A program made the position numbers and the translations under genes. This document shows, one piece after another, positions 45,309 to 52,965 of a stretch of DNA of 64,000 bases. Position 1 is the first letter of the stretch. Every line of letters begins with the position of its first letter. A model generated the notes under the pieces. That model made no database searches and had not been told where the DNA came from. It saw only the letters and a program-made list of their open reading frames with translations. This DNA is from Phaeacidiphilus oryzae TH49 (lineage in GTDB: Bacteria > Actinomycetota > Actinomycetes > Streptomycetales > Streptomycetaceae): positions 4,658,055 through 4,722,054 of the forward strand of contig NZ_JQMQ01000005.1 of the NCBI RefSeq assembly GCF_000744815.1, given 5' to 3'.

Positions 45309-45782
45309 TCAGAAGTCCCGGACCACCAGCGTCTTGGCGACCAGGTCGCCGATCCGCTGGTGGTCCCGGGTGGCCAGCATGCTGATCAGTCCGACCAGTC
45401 CGAGGAACAGCCCGTCGACGAGCAACAGCAGTCCGCGGACCAGGGTGTCGGTGCGGCTGAGGAGGGCCCCGTCGGCGCGGACGATGCGGACGCCGATCAG
45501 TTCCATCCCCCAGGTCTTCCCGGTGGCGGCCGGCCGGAGCACCCAGTACCAGAGGTATGCGGCGACCGCGAGGACGCCCCACAGCACGGCGAGGACGACC
45601 GCGACCACCGGCCAGCGCACGGCGCCGTCGGGGCCGGTGGGCAGCGCGTAGAAGACCGCGGCGAAGGGCACGGCGATCATCGCGCTGAGGAATCCGTCGA
45701 CGACGTACTGCACGACCCGGCGCCAGACGACGTCGACGTCGCCCTCCTGGATCGAGGCGATGGGGGCGCTGCTGATGGTCAT
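45309..45782 (-). CDS. RDD family membrane protein
   Basis: A 157-residue protein with an RDD domain: VVWRRVVQYVVDGFLSAMIAVPF, then ATGKTWGMELIGVRIVRADG and three to four helices. It lacks the long disordered part of the two RDD proteins at 27.8 and 29.5 kb. ATG 45782 gives a compact N-terminus. Stands alone between the chitinase and bcp. Function unknown. Confidence 0.87.
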   Translation of the reverse strand: MTISSAPIASIQEGDVDVVWRRVVQYVVDGFLSAMIAVPFAAVFYALPTGPDGAVRWPVVAVVLAVLWGVLAVAAYLWYWVLRPAATGKTWGMELIGVRIVRADGALLSRTDTLVRGLLLLVDGLFLGLVGLISMLATRDHQRIGDLVAKTLVVRDF

Positions 45783-45943
45783 CGGTTGCCTCCGGGCTCC
45801 TGGGCGGGCGGGCGGACGCGCAGGTGACGCCTGGTCACCGCGTACCGCCCACCAGCCTTTCCCCGGGAGGGCGCCGGGTCGCCCGCGCTGCGTCCGTTCG
45901 GCGCAACGAAGCTCACCCGCGCCGGGGACCGGGGCGGAGCGGG

Positions 45944-46426
45944 TCAGGAGGCGGGGATGGCCAGGTCCTTGAGGAGCTTGGCGACGTGGCCGGTGGCGCG
46001 GACGTTGTACCAGGCGTGCTCGACCCTGCCGTCCTCGCCGACCACGACCGTGGAGCGGATCACGCCGGTGACCTTCTTGCCGTACATGGTCTTCTCGCCG
46101 AACGCGCCGTAGGCCTCCAGGACCTTCTTCTCCGGGTCGCCGACCAGGGTGACCCGCAGGTTCTCCTTCTCGCGGAACCTGGCCAGCTTCTCCGGCTTGT
46201 CCGGGGAGACGCCGATGACGTCGTAGCCGGCGGCGGCCAGCACGTCCAGGTTGTCGGTGAAGTCGCAGGCCTGCTTGGTGCAGCCGGGTGTCAGTGCCGC
46301 GGGGTAGAAGTAGACGATGGTGCGCCGGCCCTTGCCCAGGTGGTCGGCGAGGGACACCTGCTCGCCGTCGGCGTCGGGGAGGGAGAAGGCGGGCGCGGTG
46401 TCCCCGGGGGAGAGGCGGTCGCTCAC
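45944..46426 (-). CDS. bcp: Thioredoxin-dependent peroxiredoxin, Bcp/PrxQ type
   Basis: A 160-residue peroxiredoxin that reduces peroxides using thioredoxin. The peroxidatic Cys is in YPAALTPGCTKQACDF, and a second Cys five residues later marks the atypical 2-Cys PrxQ class. It begins VSDRLSPGDTAPAFSLPDADG. GTG 46426 has GGAG upstream; a longer frame is Arg-rich and not family-like. Divergent from the DUF3618 gene. Confidence 0.94.
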   Translation of the reverse strand: MSDRLSPGDTAPAFSLPDADGEQVSLADHLGKGRRTIVYFYPAALTPGCTKQACDFTDNLDVLAAAGYDVIGVSPDKPEKLARFREKENLRVTLVGDPEKKVLEAYGAFGEKTMYGKKVTGVIRSTVVVGEDGRVEHAWYNVRATGHVAKLLKDLAIPAS

Positions 46427-46625
46427 GGTGGTTCGCTCCTCGGGCTGGTAGGAGGTGGTGTTCGTCGGTGCGTGCTGAAACGTACTCCAGAATCGCGGAA
46501 GTACACGTAAGGACGGGTGCCGCTGCGCGCTCGGGGCGGGGACCTGACAGACTGTCGGGAGTGCGCGGCGCAGGGTGCGCGCGGCGCCGGATCCCGCGGA
46601 CCAGTCGGATAAGTGAGGTGTCCTG

Positions 46626-47012
46626 TTGAGCGAGGTCAGTACTCGGGGTGGTGGCCCCGACGGGCGTTCCACCGCCGAGATCGAGGCGGACATCGTCCGT
46701 ACCCGCCGGCAGCTGGCAGCGACGCTGGACGAGCTCGCGGTGCGCGTCCATCCCTCCACCATCGCCGCGGACGCGAAGGCGCAGGCGCGGGCGGCCGTGG
46801 ACCGTACCGTCGGACGGGCGTACGCGGCCGCGAACGGTGCTGTGGAGCGGGTGTCGTCGCAGTTCAAGGACGAGAAGGGGGAGCCGCGCAAGGACCGGAT
46901 CGCGCTGGCGGCGGGCGCCGCGGCGGCGGTCGTGGTCGGGATCGCGGTGCTGTCCGCGCGGGGCGGCGACGCGGGTTCGGGCCGCTCGAAGAAGTCGAGG
47001 AAGCGCCGCTGA
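46626..47012 (+). CDS. DUF3618 family protein with TTG start
   Basis: A 128-residue protein of the actinobacterial DUF3618 type. The N-terminal helix STAEIEADIVRTRRQLAATLDELAVRVHP is diagnostic. A hydrophobic segment (IALAAGAAAAVVVGIAVLSA) near the C-terminus and a basic tail (RSKKSRKRR) suggest a single-pass membrane protein. TTG 46626, six bases after GAGGTG, is chosen as start because no ATG or GTG is available at that position. Function unknown. Confidence 0.88.
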   Translation: MSEVSTRGGGPDGRSTAEIEADIVRTRRQLAATLDELAVRVHPSTIAADAKAQARAAVDRTVGRAYAAANGAVERVSSQFKDEKGEPRKDRIALAAGAAAAVVVGIAVLSARGGDAGSGRSKKSRKRR

Positions 47013-47080
47013 GCACCGGCGGAGCCGCGCCGGCAGCGCGCCGGACGTGACCCGGCGCCCCGCTGGGGGCGTCGGGCGGG

Positions 47081-47086
47081 TACCTT
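47081..47086 (+). promoter_or_regulatory. -10 box of a leaderless promoter (GroES-like)
   Basis: TACCTT lies seven bases before GTG 47094. It also lies one base before the in-frame ATG 47088, which is too close to be transcribed, so it favours GTG 47094 as the start. Confidence 0.5.
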
Positions 47087-47093
47087 CATGGGC

Positions 47094-47504
47094 GTGAGTG
47101 ACAGTGTCCAGCCCGAGGTGAGCGAAGCAGTGACCGAGTCCGCGCCGAAGAACGCCGCTCAGGCCCCGCACGACTCCTTCGGGGAGAAGCTCCCGATCCG
47201 CATGCTGCACGACAGGGTGCTGGTGCGGGTGGACTCCGTGGAGGGGGAGCGGAAGTCCAGCGGCGGCATCCTGATCCCCGCGACCGCGGCCCTTTCCAAG
47301 AGGTGCGCCTGGGCGGAGGCGGTGGCCGTCGGCCAGAACGTCCGGTCCATCGAGCCGGGCGACCGGGTGCTCTTCGACCCGGAGGACCGCTCGGAGGTCG
47401 AGGTCCGGGGGGTGATGTACGTGCTGCTGCGGGAGCGCGACATCCACGCCGTGGCCTCGGAGCGGGTGGGGGACACCGGGGACTCCACCGGGCTCTACCT
47501 GTGA
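47094..47504 (+). CDS. GroES-like chaperonin 10 family protein
   Basis: A 136-residue Cpn10 homologue, longer than the usual 95-105 residues because of an N-terminal extension (about 35 residues). The core reads IRMLHDRVLVRVDSVEGERKSSGGILIPATA, then VRSIEPGDRVLFDPEDRSEVEVRG. The mobile-loop region resembles GroES (SSGGILIP). No groEL is adjacent, so it is an orphan and may not serve the main chaperonin. ATG 47088 is the alternative start. A perfect hairpin follows. Confidence 0.86.
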   Translation: MSDSVQPEVSEAVTESAPKNAAQAPHDSFGEKLPIRMLHDRVLVRVDSVEGERKSSGGILIPATAALSKRCAWAEAVAVGQNVRSIEPGDRVLFDPEDRSEVEVRGVMYVLLRERDIHAVASERVGDTGDSTGLYL

Positions 47505-47508
47505 ACCG

Positions 47509-47534
47509 CGGGACGTCCCGGCTGGGACGTCCCG
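47509..47534. terminator. Hairpin between convergent GroES-like and PBP genes
   Basis: CGGGACGTCCC pairs with GGGACGTCCCG: an 11-bp perfect stem with a 4-base loop, just past the GroES-like stop. Likely terminates both convergent transcripts. Confidence 0.75.
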
Positions 47535-47566
47535 CCGAACCTCGCGGCTGACCCTCCCGGCCGGCC

Positions 47567-49879
47567 TCAGCCCGGCCACTCCTGCTGCCTGAGGGGCGAG
47601 ACCGGGTTGCCGGGGCTGGTCGGGCCGCTGCCGGGGGCGGTGGGGAGGACCGGGGCGGTCGGGGTGGGGAAGGTCGGGCTGGGCGACGGGGAGAGCGGCG
47701 GCGTGGTCGCCGGTGTGCTCGGCGTCGGGGAGGCCGTCGGCGTCGGCGAAGGCGTCGGCGAGGGGGACGGGCTGGCCGAGGGCGTCGAGCCGTTGTCGGT
47801 GCCGGCCATCAGCTGGAAGTCCTGTACCGGCCGGCCGGAGAGCGCCGAGGACATGTAGTCGGTCCAGATCTGGGCCGGGAACGATCCGCCGTTGACCCGG
47901 GTGATGCCGGCCGCCGTGCCCAGCGACTCGCGCGCGTGGGTCTGCGGGTTCTCCGCGAACATGCAGACGGCGGTGGTGAGTTGGGGGGTGTACCCGATGA
48001 ACCAGGCGGACTTGTTGTCGTCCGTGGTGCCGGTCTTGCCGGCCGCGGGCCGGCCGAGGCCGGTGGCCACGTAGCCGGTGCCGTTGGAGCTGATCACGTT
48101 CCGCAGCACGGAGGTGACGTCGTCCGCCGCGCTGCGGGTGATCGCGGTGGTCGGGTCGTTCTGCGGCAGGGTCTGCTTCTCGCCGTTCCGGGAGATCTCC
48201 TCCACCGACCAGGCCGGGCGGTGCACCCCGTGGGCGTCCAGGGTGGCGTAGGCGTCGGCCATGGACAGCGAGGACGGGGTGGCCACGCCCAGCGCGAGGG
48301 CCGGGTTGCCGGCCGACATGTCGGGGGTGTTCTCCGGGAGCCCGAGGGCGATCGCGGTGTTCCGGACGTTGTTCAGCCCGGCGTCGACGGCCTCCTGGGC
48401 GTAGACCGCGTTGACCGACTTCTGCATGGCGTAGCGCAGGGTGATGTTGCCGTAGTCGACGTTGTCCTCGTTGGGCGGGGCGTAGTGGACGCCGGCCGGG
48501 AGGCCCTGGACGGTGCGGCCGCTGGTGCCGTCGTAGTAGGTGGACGGGGTGATCGGGCGGCCGTCCTGGGTGGTGGCGTTGTTCTGCAGGCCGGCGGCGA
48601 GGTCGAAGGCCTTGAAGGTGGAGCCGACCTGGATGTCGTCGCGGACCGCGTCGTTGTACGGCTGGGTGGCGTAGTCCGGCCCGCCGTACGCGGCCAGCAC
48701 CTTGCCCGAGTTCGGGTCGACCGAGCTGGCGCCGACCCGGACGTCCTTCGCCTGGGTGGTGCTGGGCAGGGAGGCGGAGAGCCGGTCCTTGACCGACTTG
48801 GCGAGGGCGTCCTGGTCCTTCTTGTCGAAGGTGGTGACGATCCGCCAGCCGCCGGAGCTGAGGGTGGCGTCGTCGACGACGTTGTTGGCGGTGAGGTACT
48901 GGTCGGCGATGTCGATCAGGTAGCCGGCCTGGCCGCCGGTTCCGCTGCTGACGGCGCCGGGGGACTTGGGCTCCTCGAACCTGACCGCGTTCCGCTCGGC
49001 CTGGGTGAGCCAGTGCAGCTTGACCTGGCCGTCCAGGACGTAGTTCCAGCGGTTGAGGGCGGCCTGGCGGCCGGCGGCGGTCGCGGTGGAGACGTCGTAG
49101 GCGCTCGGGGCCTGGAGGAGGGTGGCGAGGTAGGAGGCCTGGGCGACGTTCAGCTGGGAGGCGTCGACGCCGTAGTAGGCGCGGGCGGCGGCCTCCACGC
49201 CGTAGGCGCCGCGGCCGAAGTAGCTGGTGTTGAGGTAGCCGGCCAGGATGTCGTCCTTGCTCTGGGTCTGGTCGACCTTGAGCGCGATGATGACTTCCTT
49301 GATCTTGCGGGTGACGGTCTGGGACTGGTTCAGGTAGTAGTTCTTCACGTACTGCTGGGTGATCGTCGAACCGGACTGCAGCCCCTTGCCGGTCGCCACG
49401 TTCCATCCGGCCCGGATCATGCCGCGGACGTCGATGCCGGTGTTCGAGTAGAAGGAGCGGTCCTCGGCGGAGACCGCGGCGTGCTGCATCGGGGTGGAGA
49501 TCTGGTCGATCGGCACCGACTCGCGGTTGATGTCGCCGGTGCGGCCGAGGACGGTCCGGCCGTCGGAGTAGTAGTAGACGTTGCTCTGCGCGGTGGCCAG
49601 GGCGTTCGGGTCCGGTACCGAGACGGCCAGATAGGCGATCACGAAGGCCGCCACACAGGCCAGGATGATCGTGACGATCCCACCCACGACCATCCGCCAG
49701 GTCGGCACGATCCGACGGTACCAAGGCATCGCGCGCCTGCGGGCCTTGCGCGCGCGACGCTTGGCGCGACGGCGCTGGCCGCCGCTGAGGCCCGGACCGC
49801 CGCCGTCGGCGCGGTCCTCGGACTCCAGGGAGTCCCGGCTCATGGGGTGGTCGGGGCTGTCCGGGTCGTCCTGGCTCAC
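47567..49879 (-). CDS. Class A penicillin-binding protein (transglycosylase/transpeptidase)
   Basis: A 770-residue bifunctional peptidoglycan synthase. A basic cytoplasmic part and one membrane helix (about 64-86) precede the GT51 domain (AAVSAEDRSFYSNTGIDVRG, GSTITQQYVKN). The transpeptidase domain has the SxxK Ser in QVGSTFKAFD, the SxN motif in MQKSVNAVYA and KTG in AAGKTGTTDD. The last 90 residues are Pro/Ser/Thr repeats. GTG 49879 (VSQDDPDSPD) has GGAGG nine bases upstream; GTG 49930 would extend it but lacks a site. Confidence 0.94.
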   Translation of the reverse strand: MSQDDPDSPDHPMSRDSLESEDRADGGGPGLSGGQRRRAKRRARKARRRAMPWYRRIVPTWRMVVGGIVTIILACVAAFVIAYLAVSVPDPNALATAQSNVYYYSDGRTVLGRTGDINRESVPIDQISTPMQHAAVSAEDRSFYSNTGIDVRGMIRAGWNVATGKGLQSGSTITQQYVKNYYLNQSQTVTRKIKEVIIALKVDQTQSKDDILAGYLNTSYFGRGAYGVEAAARAYYGVDASQLNVAQASYLATLLQAPSAYDVSTATAAGRQAALNRWNYVLDGQVKLHWLTQAERNAVRFEEPKSPGAVSSGTGGQAGYLIDIADQYLTANNVVDDATLSSGGWRIVTTFDKKDQDALAKSVKDRLSASLPSTTQAKDVRVGASSVDPNSGKVLAAYGGPDYATQPYNDAVRDDIQVGSTFKAFDLAAGLQNNATTQDGRPITPSTYYDGTSGRTVQGLPAGVHYAPPNEDNVDYGNITLRYAMQKSVNAVYAQEAVDAGLNNVRNTAIALGLPENTPDMSAGNPALALGVATPSSLSMADAYATLDAHGVHRPAWSVEEISRNGEKQTLPQNDPTTAITRSAADDVTSVLRNVISSNGTGYVATGLGRPAAGKTGTTDDNKSAWFIGYTPQLTTAVCMFAENPQTHARESLGTAAGITRVNGGSFPAQIWTDYMSSALSGRPVQDFQLMAGTDNGSTPSASPSPSPTPSPTPTASPTPSTPATTPPLSPSPSPTFPTPTAPVLPTAPGSGPTSPGNPVSPLRQQEWPG

Positions 49880-50250
49880 GACTGGCTTCCTCCGGGCGGG
49901 TGGAATGACGCGGGTTTGACGCACCGTCACGAGACCCTTGCATTATGAGCCGCGGAGGAACGATTCGCCTTCCGTGGCGCGGCCGGAAAAACCGCCTGCG
50001 CGGCGGAAGCGGGGACGCTACCGTTCCGGTGGGAACAGGTACGGCCGAGGATCGACGAGCGACAACGGCATAGCAGCGACTCGCCACGCGAGGGCCCCCC
50101 GGGGGGTCGGTCTCGCGGGGCTACTGCTGCGTGCGCGCGGAGGTTTCCTGCTGTGTGCCCCGGCCCCCGCCCCTTTCGTTCTCCGGGGCTCCCTCCCGGG
50201 GCGGGGGCCGGGGCCGGGGCCGGGGCCGGAAAAGAATAGGAGGGAAAGGG
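49880..50250. other. Divergent region between PBP and ABC-2 transporter genes
   Basis: A 371-base region without a supported gene. It holds the divergent promoters and four GGGGCC tandem units (50204-50227). TACCGT near 50019 could be a -10 box for the plus side. I see no other structure that I can support. Confidence 0.4.
50204..50227 (+). repeat. Four GGGGCC tandem units
   Basis: Four exact copies of GGGGCC in a row, 24 bases before the TTG start of the first ABC permease gene. The G-runs on the plus strand could form a quadruplex. Confidence 0.7.
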
Positions 50251-51066
50251 TTGGGGCTTTATCTCGCCGTCGCCGGCGGCGGCTTTCGGCGCTATGCGAC
50301 CTATCGCGCGGCCACCGCGGCCGGCGTGGTCGCGAACACCGCCTTCGGGTTCATCATCGCCTACACGTATCTCGCGCTCTGGCACACCCGTCCGCATCTG
50401 GGCGGATACGACGCCACGTCGGCGCTGACCTTCGCCTGGATCGGTCAGGCCCTGCTGGCGACGGTCGCGCTGTGGGGCGGCGGCTTCCAGAACGACCTGG
50501 AGAGCCGGATCCGCAGCGGCGACATCGCCGTGGACCTGGCCCGTCCGGTCGACCAGCAGAGCTGGTGGCTGGCGACGGACCTCGGCCGGGCCGGCTACGA
50601 GCTGCTGGTCCGCGGCTCGGTGCCGATGCTCGCCGGAGCACTCGCCTTCCACCTGAGGTTCCCCCAGGGCAGTGCCGCCACCGTCCTGCTGACCGTCGGG
50701 GCGTTCCTGCTGTCGGTGCTGCTCGCCGTCGTCGTCAGCTTCGCGCTGCGCTATCTGGTCGCGCTGGCCGGCTTCTGGGTGGTGGACACCATGGGGTTGC
50801 GGCAGCTCCTCATGGTCAGCGGCATGGTGCTGTCCGGGATGCTGCTGCCGCTCCAGCTCTTCCCGCCCACCATGGCCCGGATCGCCGAGGCGCTGCCGTG
50901 GAGCGGAGTGCTGCAGATCCCGGCGGACGTCCTGCTCCAGCGCCGGGTGGGCGCGGCCCTCGCGGCCGGCCTCGGGCAGCAGCTGGCCTGGGCGGCGGTG
51001 CTGCTGGCGCTGGGCCGTCTGGTGCAGTCCACGGCGGTGCGGAAGGTGGTGCTCCAGGGTGGCTGA
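50251..51066 (+). CDS. ABC-2 family permease, first subunit
   Basis: A 271-residue polytopic protein of the ABC-2/DUF990-like exporter permease type, with about six helices (AGVVANTAFGFIIAYTYLAL, LLTVGAFLLSVLLAVVVSFALR). TTG 50251 is chosen since AGGAGGG lies six bases upstream and a longer frame is Arg/Gly-rich low complexity. Cytoplasmic motif SRIRSGDIAVDLARPVDQ resembles the loop in the second subunit (ERVRDGSLDTVLLRPAPA), so the two are paralogues. Its stop overlaps the next GTG by 8 bases. Confidence 0.88.
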   Translation: MGLYLAVAGGGFRRYATYRAATAAGVVANTAFGFIIAYTYLALWHTRPHLGGYDATSALTFAWIGQALLATVALWGGGFQNDLESRIRSGDIAVDLARPVDQQSWWLATDLGRAGYELLVRGSVPMLAGALAFHLRFPQGSAATVLLTVGAFLLSVLLAVVVSFALRYLVALAGFWVVDTMGLRQLLMVSGMVLSGMLLPLQLFPPTMARIAEALPWSGVLQIPADVLLQRRVGAALAAGLGQQLAWAAVLLALGRLVQSTAVRKVVLQGG

Positions 51067-51874
51067 CACGGGGGCGCAGGGGCTGCGCGCGTACGGGCTG
51101 ATCGCCGGGATGTGGCTGCGGTCCTCGCTCGCCTACCCCTGGTCGTTCTGGCTGACCACGGCCGGGAACCTGGTGGTGACCTTCCTGGACTTCGTGGTGC
51201 TGGCGGTGATGTTCACCCACGTCCAGCGGCTCGGCGGCTGGTCGCTGCCCGAGGTGGCCTTCCTCTACGGGACCTCGGCGATCTGCCTCGGCCTGGCCGA
51301 TCTGACGGTGGGCAGCCTGGACCAGGTCGGCGAGCGGGTCAGGGACGGCTCGCTGGACACCGTGCTGCTGCGGCCCGCGCCGGCCCTGGCGCAGCTGGCC
51401 GCGGACCGGATGGCGCCGCGCCGGCTCGGCCGGGTGCTGCAGGGCGCCGGGGTGCTGGCCTGGTCGCTGGTCTCGCTGCGGATCGACTGGACCTGGGGGC
51501 GGGTGGCCATGGTGCCGCTGCTGGTGGTGGCCGGGACGGTGATCTTCGGGGCGGTGTTCGTGGCCGCGGCCGGCTTCCAGATCGTGGTGCCGGGCGCGGC
51601 CGAGGCGCAGAACGCGCTGACCTTCGGCGGATCCACGCTGCTGCAGTACCCGCCGACGGTCTACGGCCGGGACCTCGTCCGGGGGGTGCTGTACGGGGTG
51701 CCGCTGGGGTTCGCCAACTGGGTGCCGGCGGCGTATGTGCTGGGCCGGCCGCTGCCGGAGGGGCTGCCCGGCTGGCTGCGGTTCGCCTCGCCGGCCGTGG
51801 CCGCGCTCTTCGCGGCGCTCGCCGCGCTGTGCTGGCGCGCGGGGCTGCGCGCCTACCGGAGCACCGGAAGCTGA
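51059..51874 (+). CDS. ABC-2 family permease, second subunit
   Basis: A 271-residue paralogue of the preceding permease; both probably form a heterodimer with the ATPase at 51959. Helices include NLVVTFLDFVVLAVMFTHV and VAALFAALAALCWRAG. The shared loop GSLDTVLLRPAPALAQL is diagnostic of DUF990-type ABC-2 permeases. GTG 51059 overlaps the previous gene by 8 bases. A cluster of 11-bp repeats follows. The substrate is unknown. Confidence 0.88.
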   Translation: MADTGAQGLRAYGLIAGMWLRSSLAYPWSFWLTTAGNLVVTFLDFVVLAVMFTHVQRLGGWSLPEVAFLYGTSAICLGLADLTVGSLDQVGERVRDGSLDTVLLRPAPALAQLAADRMAPRRLGRVLQGAGVLAWSLVSLRIDWTWGRVAMVPLLVVAGTVIFGAVFVAAAGFQIVVPGAAEAQNALTFGGSTLLQYPPTVYGRDLVRGVLYGVPLGFANWVPAAYVLGRPLPEGLPGWLRFASPAVAALFAALAALCWRAGLRAYRSTGS

Positions 51875-51875
51875 C

Positions 51876-51940
51876 CGGAACCAAGCGGAAACCGAACGGA
51901 AACCGAACGGAAGACGAGCGGAAACCGAGCGGAAGACGAG
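51876..51940 (+). repeat. Six 10-11 bp tandem repeats between permease and ATPase
   Basis: CGGAACCAAG, CGGAAACCGAA (twice), CGGAAGACGAG, CGGAAACCGAG, CGGAAGACGAG in direct order. The array fills most of the 84-base gap between the second permease and the ATPase in an otherwise overlapping operon. Confidence 0.85.
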
Positions 51941-51958
51941 TCGAGGGGAAGTGGGCCG

Positions 51959-52933
51959 ATGATCGAGGTCTCGGGTGTGGAGAAGCGGTTCAGCGTGCGC
52001 GAGGGCCGGTGGTGGAGCCGCCGGCGGCGGACCGTGGAGGCGGTGCGGGGGCTGGACTTCAAGGTGGCGGCCGGGGAGATGGTCGGCTACATCGGGCCGA
52101 ACGGGGCCGGGAAGTCGACCACGGTGAAGATGCTGACCGGGATCCTGGTCCCGTCCGCGGGGCGGCTGCGGGTGGCGGGCGCGGACCCGGTGCGGCAGCG
52201 GGTGGAGCTGGCCCGGCGGGTCGGGGTGGTCTTCGGGCAGCGCACCGGTCTGTGGTGGGACCTGCCGCTGCGGGACTCGTACCGGCTGGCGCGGCGGATG
52301 CACCGGATCCCGGAGCAGCGGTTCCGCACGGTGCTCGACCGCTGCGTGGAGCTGCTGGAGCTGGGGCCGCTGCTGGACGTGCCGGTCCGTCAGCTGTCGC
52401 TGGGGCAGCGGATGCGCGGGGACATCGGGGCGGCGCTGCTCCACGAGCCGGAGGTGCTCTACCTGGACGAGCCGACGATCGGGCTGGACGTGCTGAGCCG
52501 CAACCGGGTGCGCTCCTTCCTGCGGGCGGAGAACGCCGAGCGCGGGACGACGGTGCTGCTGACCACCCACGATCTGACCGACATCGAGCAGTTGTGCTCC
52601 CGGGTGATGGTGATCGACCACGGTCGGCTGGTGTACGACGGCGGGCTGGGCGGGCTGCACCGGCTGGGCGAGAGCGAGCGGACGCTGGTGGTGGACCTCG
52701 CCGAGGAGCGGCCGCCGCTGGCCGTGCCGGGAGCGCGGACGGTGCGGGTGGACGGGCCCCGGCAGTGGCTGGCGTTCCCGGCGGGGGCGAGCGCGGCGCC
52801 GCTGGTGGCGGCGGTGGCGGCGGTGGCCCCGGTGGTGGATCTCTCCCTTCGGGAGCCGGCGATCGAGGATGTGATCGCGCGCTTGTACGCGGGCGAGGTG
52901 GGGGACGCCGTGCCGGCGGGCGGCGGGGTGTAG
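51959..52933 (+). CDS. ABC transporter ATP-binding protein (ABC-2 exporter type)
   Basis: A 324-residue ATPase. Walker A is GPNGAGKST, the Q-loop region is GVVFGQRTGLWWDLPL, the signature is LSLGQRMR (a variant of LSGGQ), Walker B is VLYLDEPTIGLD and the H-loop is TTHDLTDIE. The DrrA-like C-terminal domain ends REPAIEDVIARLYAGE. It powers the two ABC-2 permeases just upstream. ATG 51959 follows GAGGGGAAG at a long spacing. Confidence 0.93.
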   Translation: MIEVSGVEKRFSVREGRWWSRRRRTVEAVRGLDFKVAAGEMVGYIGPNGAGKSTTVKMLTGILVPSAGRLRVAGADPVRQRVELARRVGVVFGQRTGLWWDLPLRDSYRLARRMHRIPEQRFRTVLDRCVELLELGPLLDVPVRQLSLGQRMRGDIGAALLHEPEVLYLDEPTIGLDVLSRNRVRSFLRAENAERGTTVLLTTHDLTDIEQLCSRVMVIDHGRLVYDGGLGGLHRLGESERTLVVDLAEERPPLAVPGARTVRVDGPRQWLAFPAGASAAPLVAAVAAVAPVVDLSLREPAIEDVIARLYAGEVGDAVPAGGGV

Positions 52934-52965
52934 CCCCGTATCTTCTGCCCCGGTCCCGCCCGGGC

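Noticed and set aside
47088-47093. ATG 47088 as the start of the GroES-like gene
   Set aside because: It is one base after the TACCTT box, so the transcript probably begins after it; GTG 47094 fits leaderless spacing.
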